Assembly (NCBI GenBank): GCA_019638385.1
Contig: JAHBTW010000006.1
Span: 1 to 64,000, forward strand
Direction: 5' to 3'
DNA: 64,000 bases
From: Saprospiraceae bacterium
GTDB taxonomy: Bacteria; Bacteroidota; Bacteroidia; Chitinophagales; Saprospiraceae
The stretch's first letter is position 1. Each line of letters opens with the position of its first letter. The position numbers and the translations under genes are program-made. Below are positions 9,599 to 18,363 of this stretch, one piece after another. Below the pieces are notes generated by a model. It did no database searches, was not told the origin of the DNA, and was given only the letters and a program-made list of their open reading frames with translations.

Positions 9599-9787
9599 AT
9601 GCAATTCCAACATATTATCAGTGATCCGAAAATATTAGGTGGAAAACCGATTCTTAAAGGTACAAGGATCAGCGTAGAATTCATTATTGAATTGGTCGCC
9701 TCCGGCGGCTCGGTAAAAGATATAGTTAATAAATACCCCCACCTCAAAGAAGAGGCTGTTCGCGAAGCTATTCTATTTGCAGGATAA
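9599..9787 (+). CDS. DUF433 antitoxin-like protein, orphan
   Basis: The 62-residue protein matches the small DUF433 (VapB-like) family: ISDPKILGGKPILKGTRISVEFIIEL, then SGGSVKDIVNKYPHL. Family members usually pair with a DUF5615 PIN-like toxin encoded immediately downstream. Here the next gene, 5 bases later, is a large membrane protein and no PIN-like gene is in reach, so this antitoxin-like gene is alone. Its codons are AT-richer than both neighbours, which suggests it was acquired separately from the glycan genes. It could act as a DNA-binding regulator; this is inference. Confidence 0.85.
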   Translation: MQFQHIISDPKILGGKPILKGTRISVEFIIELVASGGSVKDIVNKYPHLKEEAVREAILFAG

Positions 9788-9792
9788 TATCC

Positions 9793-11322
9793 ATGCCCAA
9801 TTCCCCACAGCGCTTCTTTACGCCCGCCAATCTCTCTATGGCATTGGCGGCGCTGCTCCTTCTCCTCATCAACGGTTTGATACCCTACCCTGCCGAGCCT
9901 ACCGATTTTTCCCGGTTGGGCATGAACTGTCTGCTCATAGAGCAACAGGGCTGGAAATACGCCGTGAATGACAATTGGGGTTTTGCGCTGCCTGCGTTGA
10001 GCTATGCCCTCACCGGTATCACAGGCGATCTGTTGTGGGCGCAGCGGTTCGTGAGCGGCGGGTTTGCGCTGTTGGCTTATTGGTTGATTTTGCAAATTTT
10101 CATCCGACGGCTCGGCGGCACGTTTCATTGGCCGGCGTTTGCGGGCGCCTTGCTGCTGCTGTTCAATTTTACTTTTTTCATCGTTGTCATTTCCTGTCAT
10201 TGGGACATTATCCCCATCACGGCGGTGCTGTTCGGTATTTGGAAATTGCAAAAACTGAACCCGCGAAACGCTTTTTGGATCGGCCTGGCGGTGGCCGTCG
10301 GATATTGGTTCCGGTTTCACTTTTTGGGCTTTGCGCTCCTGTATCCGATGCTGGCGTATGTGCTGCGCGAGGACCGTTCATGGAAAGTGCCTGCACTCGT
10401 TGCGTTGGGCTGCGCGGCCGGCATCGCGCTGCCGCACGGACTTTCGATATGGGCATTCGGGCAGTTCAGTTTGTCCAATCAGGCGGCGGTGATTTCGGAG
10501 ATGTTTACCAAAGTCAATTACGACTGCGACTATGAGCGTAGCATAAAAGAAATGCCCGTCGGCAAGCTGCTTCAAACAGGCGACTGGACGGAAGTGCTGA
10601 GAACGTTTTACAAAGACCTTACTTTCTATTTGGAAATAAGTCTCTTTCTCATTGCCTTCATTTCCTTCTTGTTTGCCTCATTGGTAAAAAAAACTCGCCT
10701 GCAATGGCGCTTTCGGAGCAGCACGGCCAAGCAGATTGTATGGATTGCCGTGTATGTGAGTGTCTGCACTCTGCCTTTCATCTTGTTGCGCAATATGACG
10801 GGGCGACTGTTGGCCGCTTTTTTGCTGCCTGTTTTCCCGTTGTTTTTGTGGCTTATGTGCCGCTATGGTCGCCTCATGGCGGGTATTACCCTCGCGCTGA
10901 TCCTCATCCTGCCGCTGCGCCTCAGCAGTCACTACTCTTATTACCGCAACTATGCGCGGCAACATCGGCAGGACTTTGATATGGTGTCAAAACACATTTC
11001 CAAAACGGTTTTCAGAGATACGCCCGAGCGCGTATTGATAACGGAGTATGAGTTCTTTCTCAATCCGCTGCACCGCTATTGGTTGGCGGCGCCGGCATTG
11101 ACCATCGGTATTAGTTGCCGCTACGAGCCTTTTCATGTGTTTTTTGATCGGATTAAATTAGAAGACCTGGCCAACCCGGAACGCATGAGCTGCTATGATT
11201 ACCTCATCACGCCATCGCCGTTATGGAAGGAAAGCTACTGGTCCTTCGATACCATACAGCAATATGTCTTTTGTCCTTTGACCGCCCGCAATGAGCACAT
11301 TGCGATCTTTCGGTGTGACTGA
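9793..11322 (+). CDS. Polytopic membrane protein, possible GT-C glycosyltransferase (paralog 2)
   Basis: The 509-residue multi-pass protein is the second copy of the family seen at 6008-7528. It keeps the first-loop acidic DF pair, GWKYAVNDNWGFA, the WFRFHFLGFALLYP helix and a PHGLSIWAFGQFSLSNQAAV segment. Its C-terminal soluble part contains YRYWL-like and CRYEPFHVFFDRI segments matching [13 protein letters not shown] in paralog 1. The two probably arose by duplication and may transfer different sugars to the same acceptor class. No gene-family name was recognised with certainty. It begins 5 bases after the DUF433 gene. Confidence 0.68.
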   Translation: MPNSPQRFFTPANLSMALAALLLLLINGLIPYPAEPTDFSRLGMNCLLIEQQGWKYAVNDNWGFALPALSYALTGITGDLLWAQRFVSGGFALLAYWLILQIFIRRLGGTFHWPAFAGALLLLFNFTFFIVVISCHWDIIPITAVLFGIWKLQKLNPRNAFWIGLAVAVGYWFRFHFLGFALLYPMLAYVLREDRSWKVPALVALGCAAGIALPHGLSIWAFGQFSLSNQAAVISEMFTKVNYDCDYERSIKEMPVGKLLQTGDWTEVLRTFYKDLTFYLEISLFLIAFISFLFASLVKKTRLQWRFRSSTAKQIVWIAVYVSVCTLPFILLRNMTGRLLAAFLLPVFPLFLWLMCRYGRLMAGITLALILILPLRLSSHYSYYRNYARQHRQDFDMVSKHISKTVFRDTPERVLITEYEFFLNPLHRYWLAAPALTIGISCRYEPFHVFFDRIKLEDLANPERMSCYDYLITPSPLWKESYWSFDTIQQYVFCPLTARNEHIAIFRCD

Positions 11323-11454
11323 GAGTGTGGAGAAAAATACCGCCAACCATCAATTATTACACAAACCCCATCTTTTATTGCCAAAATTGCAACATCATTT
11401 GGTTTTTTTAAATACCTGTTCAAAAAAACGGCAAAAAATTTGTATCCCCGAATA

Positions 11455-11571
11455 ATGCACATGACTTTTGCCGCCATTCAAAAACGCACAGCGATTATGC
11501 TCGGGTCTTTCTTCTCCATCGGTATTTTTATTGTAGTCGTCATTCGGCGCCTGACGGGGGGATGGACTTAA
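11455..11571 (+). CDS. Putative branched-chain amino-acid leader peptide
   Basis: A 38-codon frame begins with ATG at 11455 (or the in-frame ATG at 11461) and stops at 11571. Its second half is loaded with regulated residues (FSIGIFIVVVIRRL), including consecutive Val-Val-Val-Ile codons at 11533-11544. This is the hallmark of ilv leader peptides, where ribosome stalling at scarce Ile/Val/Leu codons controls a downstream hairpin. It ends 19 bases before a long hairpin and 84 bases before ilvD. A small membrane protein is the alternative reading, because the same residues would form one transmembrane helix. Confidence 0.6.
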   Translation: MHMTFAAIQKRTAIMLGSFFSIGIFIVVVIRRLTGGWT

Positions 11572-11590
11572 ACCGGTAATGATTGCCGAC

Positions 11591-11628
11591 CGACAAGAGC
11601 CGTTCTCCCGCGAGAGCGGCTCTTGTCG
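11591..11628 (+). terminator. Long hairpin before ilvD, possible attenuator
   Basis: CGACAAGAGCCG (11591-11602) pairs perfectly with CGGCTCTTGTCG (11617-11628), and the stem continues inward with one wobble to a CCGC loop. A poor T-rich tail (TATTAACCTTGTT) follows. An alternative pairing, CGGGGGGA (11555-11562) with TTCTCCCG (11603-11610), gives 8 pairs including two wobbles and would break the upper stem. That arrangement fits an attenuator between leader peptide and ilvD. Confidence 0.6.
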
Positions 11629-11655
11629 TATTAACCTTGTTGAAAACGCGAAAAA

Positions 11656-13329
11656 ATGGAAAAATGGAACCGGCATAGCCGCACCCTCACCGAAGATGAA
11701 AGCCTGCCCGGCGCTCAGGCCATGCTGCACGGCATCGGGCTGACGGAGGACGACTTTCGCAAAGCGCAGGTGGGCATTGTGAGTACCGGGTGGGAAGGCA
11801 ACCCCTGCAACATGCACCTCAACGGCATCGCCGCACAACTCAAACAGGAAGTGCAGGCGCAGGGCCTGATCGGTCTCGTCTTTCACACCATCGGCGTGAG
11901 CGACGGCATCTCTATGGGCACCGACGGCATGCGCTACTCCCTGCCCTCCCGCGAAATCATAGCCGACTCCATCGAAACGGTGGCCGGCGCACAGTGGTAC
12001 GACGCCGTGGCGGCCGTGGTCGGCTGCGACAAAAACATGCCCGGCGCTATGATGGCCTTAGCCCGGCTCAACCGGCCCGGACTACTCGTGTATGGCGGCA
12101 CCATACGCCCCGGGTTTTACGGCGAACGCAAATTGGACATTGTATCGGCCTTTGAAGCCTACGGGCAGAAGTCGGCCGGCGCTATTTCCGAAGAGGAATA
12201 CCGGGAGGTCATTCGCCGCTCCATACCCGGCCCCGGCGCCTGCGGCGGCATGTACACTGCCAACACCATGGCCTCTGCCATAGAAGCGCTGGGCATGAGC
12301 CTGCCCATGAATTCCTCGCTGCCCGCCGCTTCCGATGAAAAAGCCTCCGAACCGGCGCGGGTAGCCGCCGCGCTGCGCCGTCTGCTCGAACTCAACTTGC
12401 GCCCCCGCGACATCATGACCGCCCCGGCTTTTGAAAATGCCATCACCGTATTGACCGTGCTCGGAGGCTCCACCAATGCCGTGCTGCACCTCATCGCTAT
12501 GGCCAAAGCGGCCGGCGTGCCCCTCACCATTGACGACTTCCAGCACATCAGCGACAAAACGCCCTTCCTGGCCGATCTCAAACCCAGCGGGCGTTATGTG
12601 ATGGAAGACCTCTACTTGGTGGGCGGTGTGCCCGCTGTGATGCGCATGTTGCTGGACAACGGCTACCTGCACGGCGACTGCCGCACCGTGACCGGCAAAA
12701 CCATTGCCGAAAATCTCGCCGATGCGCCCACGCTCTCTCCCGGCCAGGATGTGGTGCGCCCGCTCGACCGCCCCATAAAAGCCTCCGGGCACATACAAAT
12801 CCTCTACGGCAATCTCGCGGAAGAAGGGGCAGTGGCCAAAATAACCGGCAAAGAGGGCGAAGTATTCAGCGGCCCGGCCCGCGTATTTGATGGCGAATCG
12901 GCTGCCAATGAGGCCATTGCGGCCGGCGGCATACAGCCCGGCGATGTAGTTGTGATTCGCTATTGCGGCCCCAGAGGCGGCCCCGGCATGCCCGAAATGC
13001 TCAAGCCCACTTCCGCCATCATCGGCGCCGGGCTGGGCGACAGCGTGGCGCTCATCACCGATGGGCGATTTTCCGGCGGCACCCACGGGTTTGTGGTAGG
13101 GCACATCACCCCCGAAGCGCAAAGCGGCGGCCTCATCGCCTTGCTTCAGGATGGAGACCCTATTCGCATTGACAGCATCCAAAACCGAATAGAAGCGCTC
13201 CTGCCGCCCGAAACCATACAACAGCGCCGCGCCGTATGGCAACCGCGCCCCTTACCAGTGTCTTCCGGCTATCTTGCCAAATATGCAAAAACGGTGTCAT
13301 CGGCCACGGAAGGCTGCGTCACCGATTAG
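11656..13329 (+). CDS. ilvD: Dihydroxy-acid dehydratase
   Basis: The 557-residue enzyme converts dihydroxy-acids to 2-keto acids, the third common step of valine, leucine and isoleucine synthesis. Iron-sulfur and signature regions are clear: [12 protein letters not shown] near 132-143 and [15 protein letters not shown] near 192-206. Further conserved blocks are [10 protein letters not shown] and [11 protein letters not shown]. Length is normal for the IlvD/Edd family, and IlvD is favoured over Edd by the flanking ilv genes. It is first in the operon ilvD-ilvB-ilvN-ilvC. Expression is likely controlled by the leader and hairpin just upstream. Confidence 0.96.
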   Translation: MEKWNRHSRTLTEDESLPGAQAMLHGIGLTEDDFRKAQVGIVSTGWEGNPCNMHLNGIAAQLKQEVQAQGLIGLVFHTIGVSDGISMGTDGMRYSLPSREIIADSIETVAGAQWYDAVAAVVGCDKNMPGAMMALARLNRPGLLVYGGTIRPGFYGERKLDIVSAFEAYGQKSAGAISEEEYREVIRRSIPGPGACGGMYTANTMASAIEALGMSLPMNSSLPAASDEKASEPARVAAALRRLLELNLRPRDIMTAPAFENAITVLTVLGGSTNAVLHLIAMAKAAGVPLTIDDFQHISDKTPFLADLKPSGRYVMEDLYLVGGVPAVMRMLLDNGYLHGDCRTVTGKTIAENLADAPTLSPGQDVVRPLDRPIKASGHIQILYGNLAEEGAVAKITGKEGEVFSGPARVFDGESAANEAIAAGGIQPGDVVVIRYCGPRGGPGMPEMLKPTSAIIGAGLGDSVALITDGRFSGGTHGFVVGHITPEAQSGGLIALLQDGDPIRIDSIQNRIEALLPPETIQQRRAVWQPRPLPVSSGYLAKYAKTVSSATEGCVTD

Positions 13330-13357
13330 TCAATCATTTGTATAAAAATGAATTGCC

Positions 13358-15130
13358 ATGCTAAAGACGAAAAGCATTCATCAAAATGGGGAAAAGGGTA
13401 AAACCCATTCAACCCACGCCACCGATTCCGTCAACTCCGGCAAAACCGTAAGCGGCGCCGAGGCGGTGCTGCTGTGCCTGTTGGAAGAAGGCATTGACAC
13501 CATTTTCGGCTATCCAGGCGGGGCCATTATGCCGGTATATGACGCTTTGCACTATTACGAAGACCGCATCCGGCACATCCTGCCCCGGCACGAGCAGGGC
13601 GCCATCCATGCGGCGGAAGGGTATGCGCGGGTAACCCGCAAAACGGGCGTGTGTATGGCTACCTCCGGTCCGGGCGCTACCAATCTGGTAACCGGCCTGT
13701 CGGATGCCATGCTCGATTCCACGCCTTTGGTGTGCATCACCGGGCAGGTGGCGGCTCATCTGTTGGGGTCCGATGCGTTTCAGGAAACTGATATCATCGG
13801 CTGCACCACGCCCATTACCAAATGGAACTGCCAGGTCACTACAGCCGATGAAATACCGGAGGCGTTTGCAAAAGCATTTTACATTGCCAATTCCGGCCGG
13901 CCCGGCCCGGTGCTGATTGACATTACCAAAAATGCGCAAATAGAGTTGATGCGCTTTCAGTACCGGCGCAACCCCTACATCCGCAGCTACCACCCCACGC
14001 CCAAGCCCGGCGCGGACGCGATACAAGCCGCTGCCGACCTCATAAACGGCGCTGAACGGCCTATGATTCTGGCCGGGCACGGCATCCAAATTGCACATGC
14101 ACAGGAGGTGTTTCGGGCTTTTGTGGAAAAAACAGGCATCCCGTTGGCTTGTACCATTCACGGCCTGTCGTCCATCCCTTCCGACCACCCGCTGCACACC
14201 GGAATGCTGGGTATGCACGGCAACTACGGCCCCAACATCAAACAGAATGAATGCGACGTACTCATTGCCATCGGTATGCGCTTCGACGACCGGGTGACCG
14301 GCAACCTGGCCCGCTATGCCCGGCAGGCTCAGATTATACACATAGAAATAGACCCGGCAGAAATTAACAAAAATGTGAAAGCGCACATACCGCTGCCCGG
14401 CGACGCCAAAGCTACGCTGGAGGCGCTGCTGCCGTTGGTGCGTGAAAAATCGTACCCCGTATGGCTACAGGGGTTCCGGGATTGCGACCGCATTGAAGAG
14501 GAAAAGGTCATTCGAAAAGATATGTCCGTACCCGCAGACGGCAGTCTGAAAATGGGTCGGGTAGTGAGAGAGGTATCGCGGCAAACGCAAGGCAAAGCCA
14601 TTGTGGCCACCGATGTGGGGCAACACCAGATGATTGCCGCGCGCTATTACGAATACTTGGATACCAACCAGTGGGTGTCGTCCGGCGGAGCAGGCACGAT
14701 GGGCTTCGGGCTGCCGGCCGCATTCGGCGCCAAAATAGCCCGGCCCGACAAAGAAGTGGTAGCCTTCATCGGCGACGGCGGTTTTCAGATGACCATTCAG
14801 GAATTGGGCATGTGCTCGCAGTGGGATGCCGCCGTGAAAATCGTCTTGTTAGACAATGAATTTCTCGGCATGGTACGGCAGTGGCAGCAGTTGTTTTTTG
14901 ATCGGCGCTACTCTTCTGTGGCCTTAAAAAACCCTGATTTTGTAAAAATCGCAGAGGGCTTCGGCGTGGCCGGTCGCAAAATTGACAAACCGGAAGAACT
15001 CGAAGAAGCCGTGGCAGAAATGCTCCGCCACCCCGGCCCGTATCTGCTGCATGTGCGCGTAGAAAAAGAAGAAAACGTTTTCCCAATGGTGCCGAGCGGC
15101 AAAGGCGTGGATGAGATTGTGCTGGAGTGA
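13358..15130 (+). CDS. ilvB: Acetolactate synthase large subunit
   Basis: The 590-residue thiamine-diphosphate enzyme makes acetolactate or acetohydroxybutyrate. The N-terminal domain has [19 protein letters not shown] and the catalytic glutamate in [15 protein letters not shown]. The C-terminal cofactor motif [13 protein letters not shown]...[16 protein letters not shown] binds the diphosphate and Mg2+. About 35 residues precede the conserved core, including a Lys/His/Thr-rich tail that may be dispensable. It follows ilvD by 28 bases. A 195-base structured gap separates it from the small-subunit gene. Confidence 0.96.
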   Translation: MLKTKSIHQNGEKGKTHSTHATDSVNSGKTVSGAEAVLLCLLEEGIDTIFGYPGGAIMPVYDALHYYEDRIRHILPRHEQGAIHAAEGYARVTRKTGVCMATSGPGATNLVTGLSDAMLDSTPLVCITGQVAAHLLGSDAFQETDIIGCTTPITKWNCQVTTADEIPEAFAKAFYIANSGRPGPVLIDITKNAQIELMRFQYRRNPYIRSYHPTPKPGADAIQAAADLINGAERPMILAGHGIQIAHAQEVFRAFVEKTGIPLACTIHGLSSIPSDHPLHTGMLGMHGNYGPNIKQNECDVLIAIGMRFDDRVTGNLARYARQAQIIHIEIDPAEINKNVKAHIPLPGDAKATLEALLPLVREKSYPVWLQGFRDCDRIEEEKVIRKDMSVPADGSLKMGRVVREVSRQTQGKAIVATDVGQHQMIAARYYEYLDTNQWVSSGGAGTMGFGLPAAFGAKIARPDKEVVAFIGDGGFQMTIQELGMCSQWDAAVKIVLLDNEFLGMVRQWQQLFFDRRYSSVALKNPDFVKIAEGFGVAGRKIDKPEELEEAVAEMLRHPGPYLLHVRVEKEENVFPMVPSGKGVDEIVLE

Positions 15131-15325
15131 GGAAGGAGGGGCAAATGAGCAAGGGGCAAAAGGCGATGCACCGAGCGTAGTCGAGGTGCAAATGAGCGAA
15201 GCGGAGCCGATAAATTGCGAACCACTCCAAGGGCGTGGGAAGCCGATAAACTGCCGTAGGCAGCTTACTACCGAAGGTAGATAAACTGCGAAGCAGATAA
15301 ACATACGCTTACAACTGAGATCAAC
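15131..15325. repeat. Chain of small hairpins between ilvB and ilvN
   Basis: The gap carries several short palindromes. GCACC...GGTGC spans 15168-15189 and resembles a widespread intergenic repeat around CGAGCGTAGTCGAGG. Then come CTGCC-GTA-GGCAG (15251-15263), CTACC-GAA-GGTAG (15268-15280) and CTGC-GAA-GCAG (15286-15296). Several are flanked by ATAAAC. No gene is seen. It may tune processing or relative translation of the two subunits; this is inference. Confidence 0.7.
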
Positions 15326-15862
15326 ATGGAAAAAGAATACACCATCACCGTTTTTTCGGAAAACCAGACCGGGTTGCTGCAACGCATCGTGTCGGTCTTT
15401 ACCCGCAGGCACATCAACATTGAGAGCCTGACGGTATCCAAATCCTCACTGCCGGGCATACACCGCTTTACCATTGTGGTGTTGGTCACGGAGGAAATGG
15501 TACTCAAATTGGTCGCGCAATTGGACAAACAAGTGGAAGTGCTCAAGGCATTTCATTATGAGCGGGAAGGCATTGTTTATCAGGAAATTGCACTGTACAA
15601 AGTACCTACTTCGGCCTTTAGCAACGGGGATCATGTAGAGCGGCTCATCCGGGCGCACAGCGCGCGCATCCTCGTCATTGAGCCGGACTATGTGGTGATT
15701 GAAAAAACCGGGCACGCCCACGAGACCGAGCTACTGCTCCGGGAATTGGAAAAAATCGGCATTTACGAGTTTGTTCGATCGGGCCGCGTGGCCATTGTGA
15801 AAGCGATGGAACGGCTCAACACCTACCTCAAAGACATGGAAATACAACTCGATCACAATTAA
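15326..15862 (+). CDS. ilvN: Acetolactate synthase small (regulatory) subunit
   Basis: The 178-residue regulatory subunit starts with an ACT domain (YTITVFSENQTGLLQRIVSVFTRRHINIESLTVS, about 4-37), the valine-binding feedback site of IlvN/IlvH. The C-terminal half (ARILVIEPDYVVIEKTGH, then LLRELEKIGIYEFVRSGRVAI) matches the large-subunit activation domain. It is slightly longer than E. coli IlvH, as is usual in Bacteroidota. It partners the IlvB encoded upstream and is followed after 22 bases by ilvC. Confidence 0.95.
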   Translation: MEKEYTITVFSENQTGLLQRIVSVFTRRHINIESLTVSKSSLPGIHRFTIVVLVTEEMVLKLVAQLDKQVEVLKAFHYEREGIVYQEIALYKVPTSAFSNGDHVERLIRAHSARILVIEPDYVVIEKTGHAHETELLLRELEKIGIYEFVRSGRVAIVKAMERLNTYLKDMEIQLDHN

Positions 15863-15884
15863 CCACCATAAACAAGACAGAGTC

Positions 15885-16934
15885 ATGGCAAAATTGAATT
15901 TCGGCGGCACGGAAGAGAACGTCGTCACCCGCGAAGAATTTCCGCTTGAAAAAGCACAAGACGTATTAAAAGATGAGGTCATCGGCATCATCGGCTACGG
16001 TGTGCAAGGCCCCGGGCAGGCGCTGAACCTGCGCGACAACGGCTTCAACGTCATCATCGGGCAGCGCAAAGGCTCCTCCACCTGGGACAAAGCCGTGAAG
16101 GACGGCTGGGCGCCCGGCGAAACACTCTTTGAAATAGAAGAAGCCGCACAGCGGGCTACCATTATTCAGTACCTGCTGTCGGATGCGGCGCAAATAGCCG
16201 TATGGCCTGCGCTCAAGCCGCACCTTACGGCCGGCAAAGCGCTCTATTTTTCGCACGGCTTTGCCGTCACCTACAGCGAGCGCACGGGCATTGTGCCGCC
16301 CTCCGACGTGGATGTCATTCTCGTGGCGCCCAAAGGCTCCGGCACCAGTTTGCGCCGTTTGTTTTTGGCCGGCAGAGGGTTGAACTCCAGCTACGCCGTG
16401 GCGCAAAACGCATCCGGTCGCGCTTTCGAGCGGGTCATTGCACTGGGCATCGGCATCGGCTCCGGGTATTTGTTTGAAACCACCTTCCGCAACGAAGTTT
16501 TCAGCGACCTCACCGGCGAGCGCGGCACCCTCATGGGCGCTATTCAGGGTGTTTTTGCTGCGCAATACGACTGTCTGCGCCGCCACGGGCACAGTCCCTC
16601 CGAGGCATTCAACGAAACAGTGGAAGAACTCACCCAAAGCCTCATGCCTTTAGTGGCCGAAAATGGAATGGACTGGATGTACGCCAACTGTTCCACCACC
16701 GCTCAGCGCGGCGCCCTGGACTGGTGGGGCCGCTTCCGCGACGCCGTAGCGCCTGTGTTTGAAGACCTATACAAGAGCGTAGCCGCCGGCGAAGAAGCCC
16801 AACGCTCCATTGACTCCAACAGCAAAAGCGACTACCGCAAACACTTAGAAGAGGAACTGAGCGCATTGCGCGAAAGCGAAATGTGGCAGGCCGGACGCAC
16901 CGTACGGGGGCTGCGACCGGAAGCAGAAAAGTGA
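15885..16934 (+). CDS. ilvC: Ketol-acid reductoisomerase
   Basis: The 349-residue enzyme isomerises and reduces acetolactate with NADPH. The N-terminal Rossmann motif is GIIGYGVQGPGQALNLRDNGFNVIIGQRKGSSTW, where the arginine and serines after the second strand favour NADPH. The metal-binding domain includes DLTGERGTLMGAIQGVF and a glutamate-rich helix (FNETVEELTQSLMPLV). Length is that of the short class I form plus a small C-terminal extension. It is the last gene of the ilv operon. Confidence 0.95.
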   Translation: MAKLNFGGTEENVVTREEFPLEKAQDVLKDEVIGIIGYGVQGPGQALNLRDNGFNVIIGQRKGSSTWDKAVKDGWAPGETLFEIEEAAQRATIIQYLLSDAAQIAVWPALKPHLTAGKALYFSHGFAVTYSERTGIVPPSDVDVILVAPKGSGTSLRRLFLAGRGLNSSYAVAQNASGRAFERVIALGIGIGSGYLFETTFRNEVFSDLTGERGTLMGAIQGVFAAQYDCLRRHGHSPSEAFNETVEELTQSLMPLVAENGMDWMYANCSTTAQRGALDWWGRFRDAVAPVFEDLYKSVAAGEEAQRSIDSNSKSDYRKHLEEELSALRESEMWQAGRTVRGLRPEAEK

Positions 16935-17115
16935 TCTTAGGAATGGGTTCGAAGTAACCTGCCAATTTCAGCGGCATCTGAACCACCTGCACTTCGCGGA
17001 AAATCCTCGCCGCAGCACCACTGCGACTACGGTTTTCCACTCGTCCAGATGGCTCATCTGCTCCCTGAAATTTGACACTTTATTTCGCCCCCACTCCTTA
17101 CTTTTTTTAAAAAAA

Positions 17116-17146
17116 TTTTGACATAGAAAAAACCGGTATATCTTTA
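17116..17146 (+). promoter_or_regulatory. Bacteroidota-type promoter with no ORF behind it
   Basis: TTTTG at 17116-17120, an 18-base spacer, then TATCTTTA at 17139-17146 resemble the Bacteroidota consensus TTTG and TAnnTTTG with one mismatch. No credible coding sequence follows before the hairpin at 17356, so it may drive a small RNA. Confidence 0.45.
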
Positions 17147-17152
17147 CGCCGG

Positions 17153-17394
17153 CGATGCAAATCGCGCACAAAGACAACCGGTCTGTTTTCACCTCCCCCC
17201 ATGAGCAGTTTTCAGGATGTGCATTTCTAATGCATTGCATGGAGTTTTGAGCATACACCACTACGACCAAATGGCGGCCACTCGCCACATCGTCGCAATT
17301 CATACACACTCAATACATTCGGCTTAGACGAATGAAAACACTTGACACATTAAACAAGCAGCGTCCGGCGTACTCCGGGCGCTGCTTTTGTTTT
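17153..17394 (+). ncRNA. Candidate small RNA ending in an intrinsic terminator
   Basis: About 240 bases lie between the promoter-like site and a strong hairpin (AAGCAGCGTCCGG at 17356-17368 pairing with CCGGGCGCTGCTT at 17375-17387, one wobble) followed by TTGTTTT. It contains a TGCATT-TCT-AATGCA stem-loop near 17220. Only tiny frames are present. No known RNA family (SRP, 6S, RNase P, tmRNA) was recognised. It could instead be the leader of the M48 peptidase gene at 17532. Start and function are inferred. Confidence 0.35.
17356..17394 (+). terminator. Rho-independent terminator
   Basis: A 13-bp stem with one wobble and a 6-base loop is followed by TTGTTTT, the clearest intrinsic terminator in this part of the window. 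It lies about 420 bases after ilvC, so it may end the operon or the candidate small RNA. Confidence 0.7.
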
Positions 17395-17531
17395 GGGAAA
17401 GTAGTTATCTTGCACCCGCTTTAACGGATATTTTACAAACAGTAAAGACGCAATCCGTTGGATGCGCGTTAAATGGCCTGTGAACGCGATGCCGCGTTCT
17501 GTTTTTATTCAAACTTCAAAATTTCACCCTC

Positions 17532-18332
17532 ATGCGCAATACCATTTTATTTTCCGTTTTGCTCCTCACGGGCGCCTTGTCATTGCAAAGCTGCGGCTCG
17601 GGCAAAGGCGGCGGCATCAACCTGTTCAGCGCCGAGCAGGACATGGACCTGGGCCGGCAGGTGAATGAGCAAATCCTCAGCGATCCTAAGCAGTTTCCGG
17701 TGTTGCCGGAACGCGGCAATGAAGAACTGTATCGCTATGTGCGCAACATTACAACGAAGTTGCTCCAAACCGGCAAAGTGAGCTACAGCGATAAGTTTTT
17801 GTGGGAAGTGCGTCTTATTGACGACAGCAAAACGCTCAACGCCTTTTGTACGCCGGGGGGGTATATCTACGTCTATACCGGCCTCATTAAGTTTTTGGAT
17901 TCCGAAGACCAACTCGCCGGCGTTATGGGGCACGAGATTGCCCACGCCGCGTTGCGCCACTCCACCCGCCAAATGACGCAGGTATATGGAATCGCCGCGC
18001 TTGCCTCCATCGTCACCGGCAAAGCGCAACCCGGCCTCATCGAACAGATTGTGCAGGGATTGTTATCGCTCAAATTCAGTCGCAACCACGAAACCGAGTC
18101 GGATGAACATTCTGTCATTTACCTCTGTGCCACCGACTATTACGCCGCCGGAGCTGCGGGTTTTTTCAAAAAAATGGATGGCCAAGGCTCCCCGCCGGAA
18201 TTTCTCAGCACTCACCCCGACCCGGGCAATCGCATTGCCAATATCGAAGCCAAAGCAAAGGAATTGGGCTGCACCGGTACCCGAATGAATACGGCTGAAT
18301 ATACGCGCATCAAGAATCTGATCAGGAATTAA
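17532..18332 (+). CDS. M48-family metallopeptidase lipoprotein
   Basis: The 266-residue protein has a lipoprotein signal (LLTGALSLQSC, cysteine 21), so it should be membrane-anchored in the envelope. The zinc motif HEIAH lies at 134-138, and the third ligand is supplied by the NHETESDEH segment. This is the compact M48C/LoiP-BepA-like periplasmic peptidase layout without the extra C-terminal domain of the copy at 45277. Likely role: quality control of outer-membrane or periplasmic proteins. It is convergent with the TlpA-like gene. Confidence 0.9.
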   Translation: MRNTILFSVLLLTGALSLQSCGSGKGGGINLFSAEQDMDLGRQVNEQILSDPKQFPVLPERGNEELYRYVRNITTKLLQTGKVSYSDKFLWEVRLIDDSKTLNAFCTPGGYIYVYTGLIKFLDSEDQLAGVMGHEIAHAALRHSTRQMTQVYGIAALASIVTGKAQPGLIEQIVQGLLSLKFSRNHETESDEHSVIYLCATDYYAAGAAGFFKKMDGQGSPPEFLSTHPDPGNRIANIEAKAKELGCTGTRMNTAEYTRIKNLIRN

Positions 18333-18348
18333 GGTCACTTGAGTGACC
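18333..18348. terminator. Short palindrome between convergent genes
   Basis: GGTCAC-TTGA-GTGACC follows directly on the stop of the M48 gene and lies 16 bases before the stop of the opposing gene. It could act as a bidirectional terminator, but there is no long T-run. Confidence 0.5.
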
Positions 18349-18363
18349 GAGCAGATCCTTCAT

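Noticed and set aside
16968-17309. Minus-strand 113-codon frame after ilvC
   Set aside because: Atypical composition, no recognisable domain, and it overlaps the candidate promoter and RNA on the other strand.
17211-17330. Histidine-rich short frame as a his-operon leader
   Set aside because: The His codons are scattered rather than in a run, and no his biosynthetic gene follows.
17332-17424. Short plus-strand frame starting MKTLDTLNKQ
   Set aside because: It runs straight through the terminator hairpin and lacks any leader-type codon bias.
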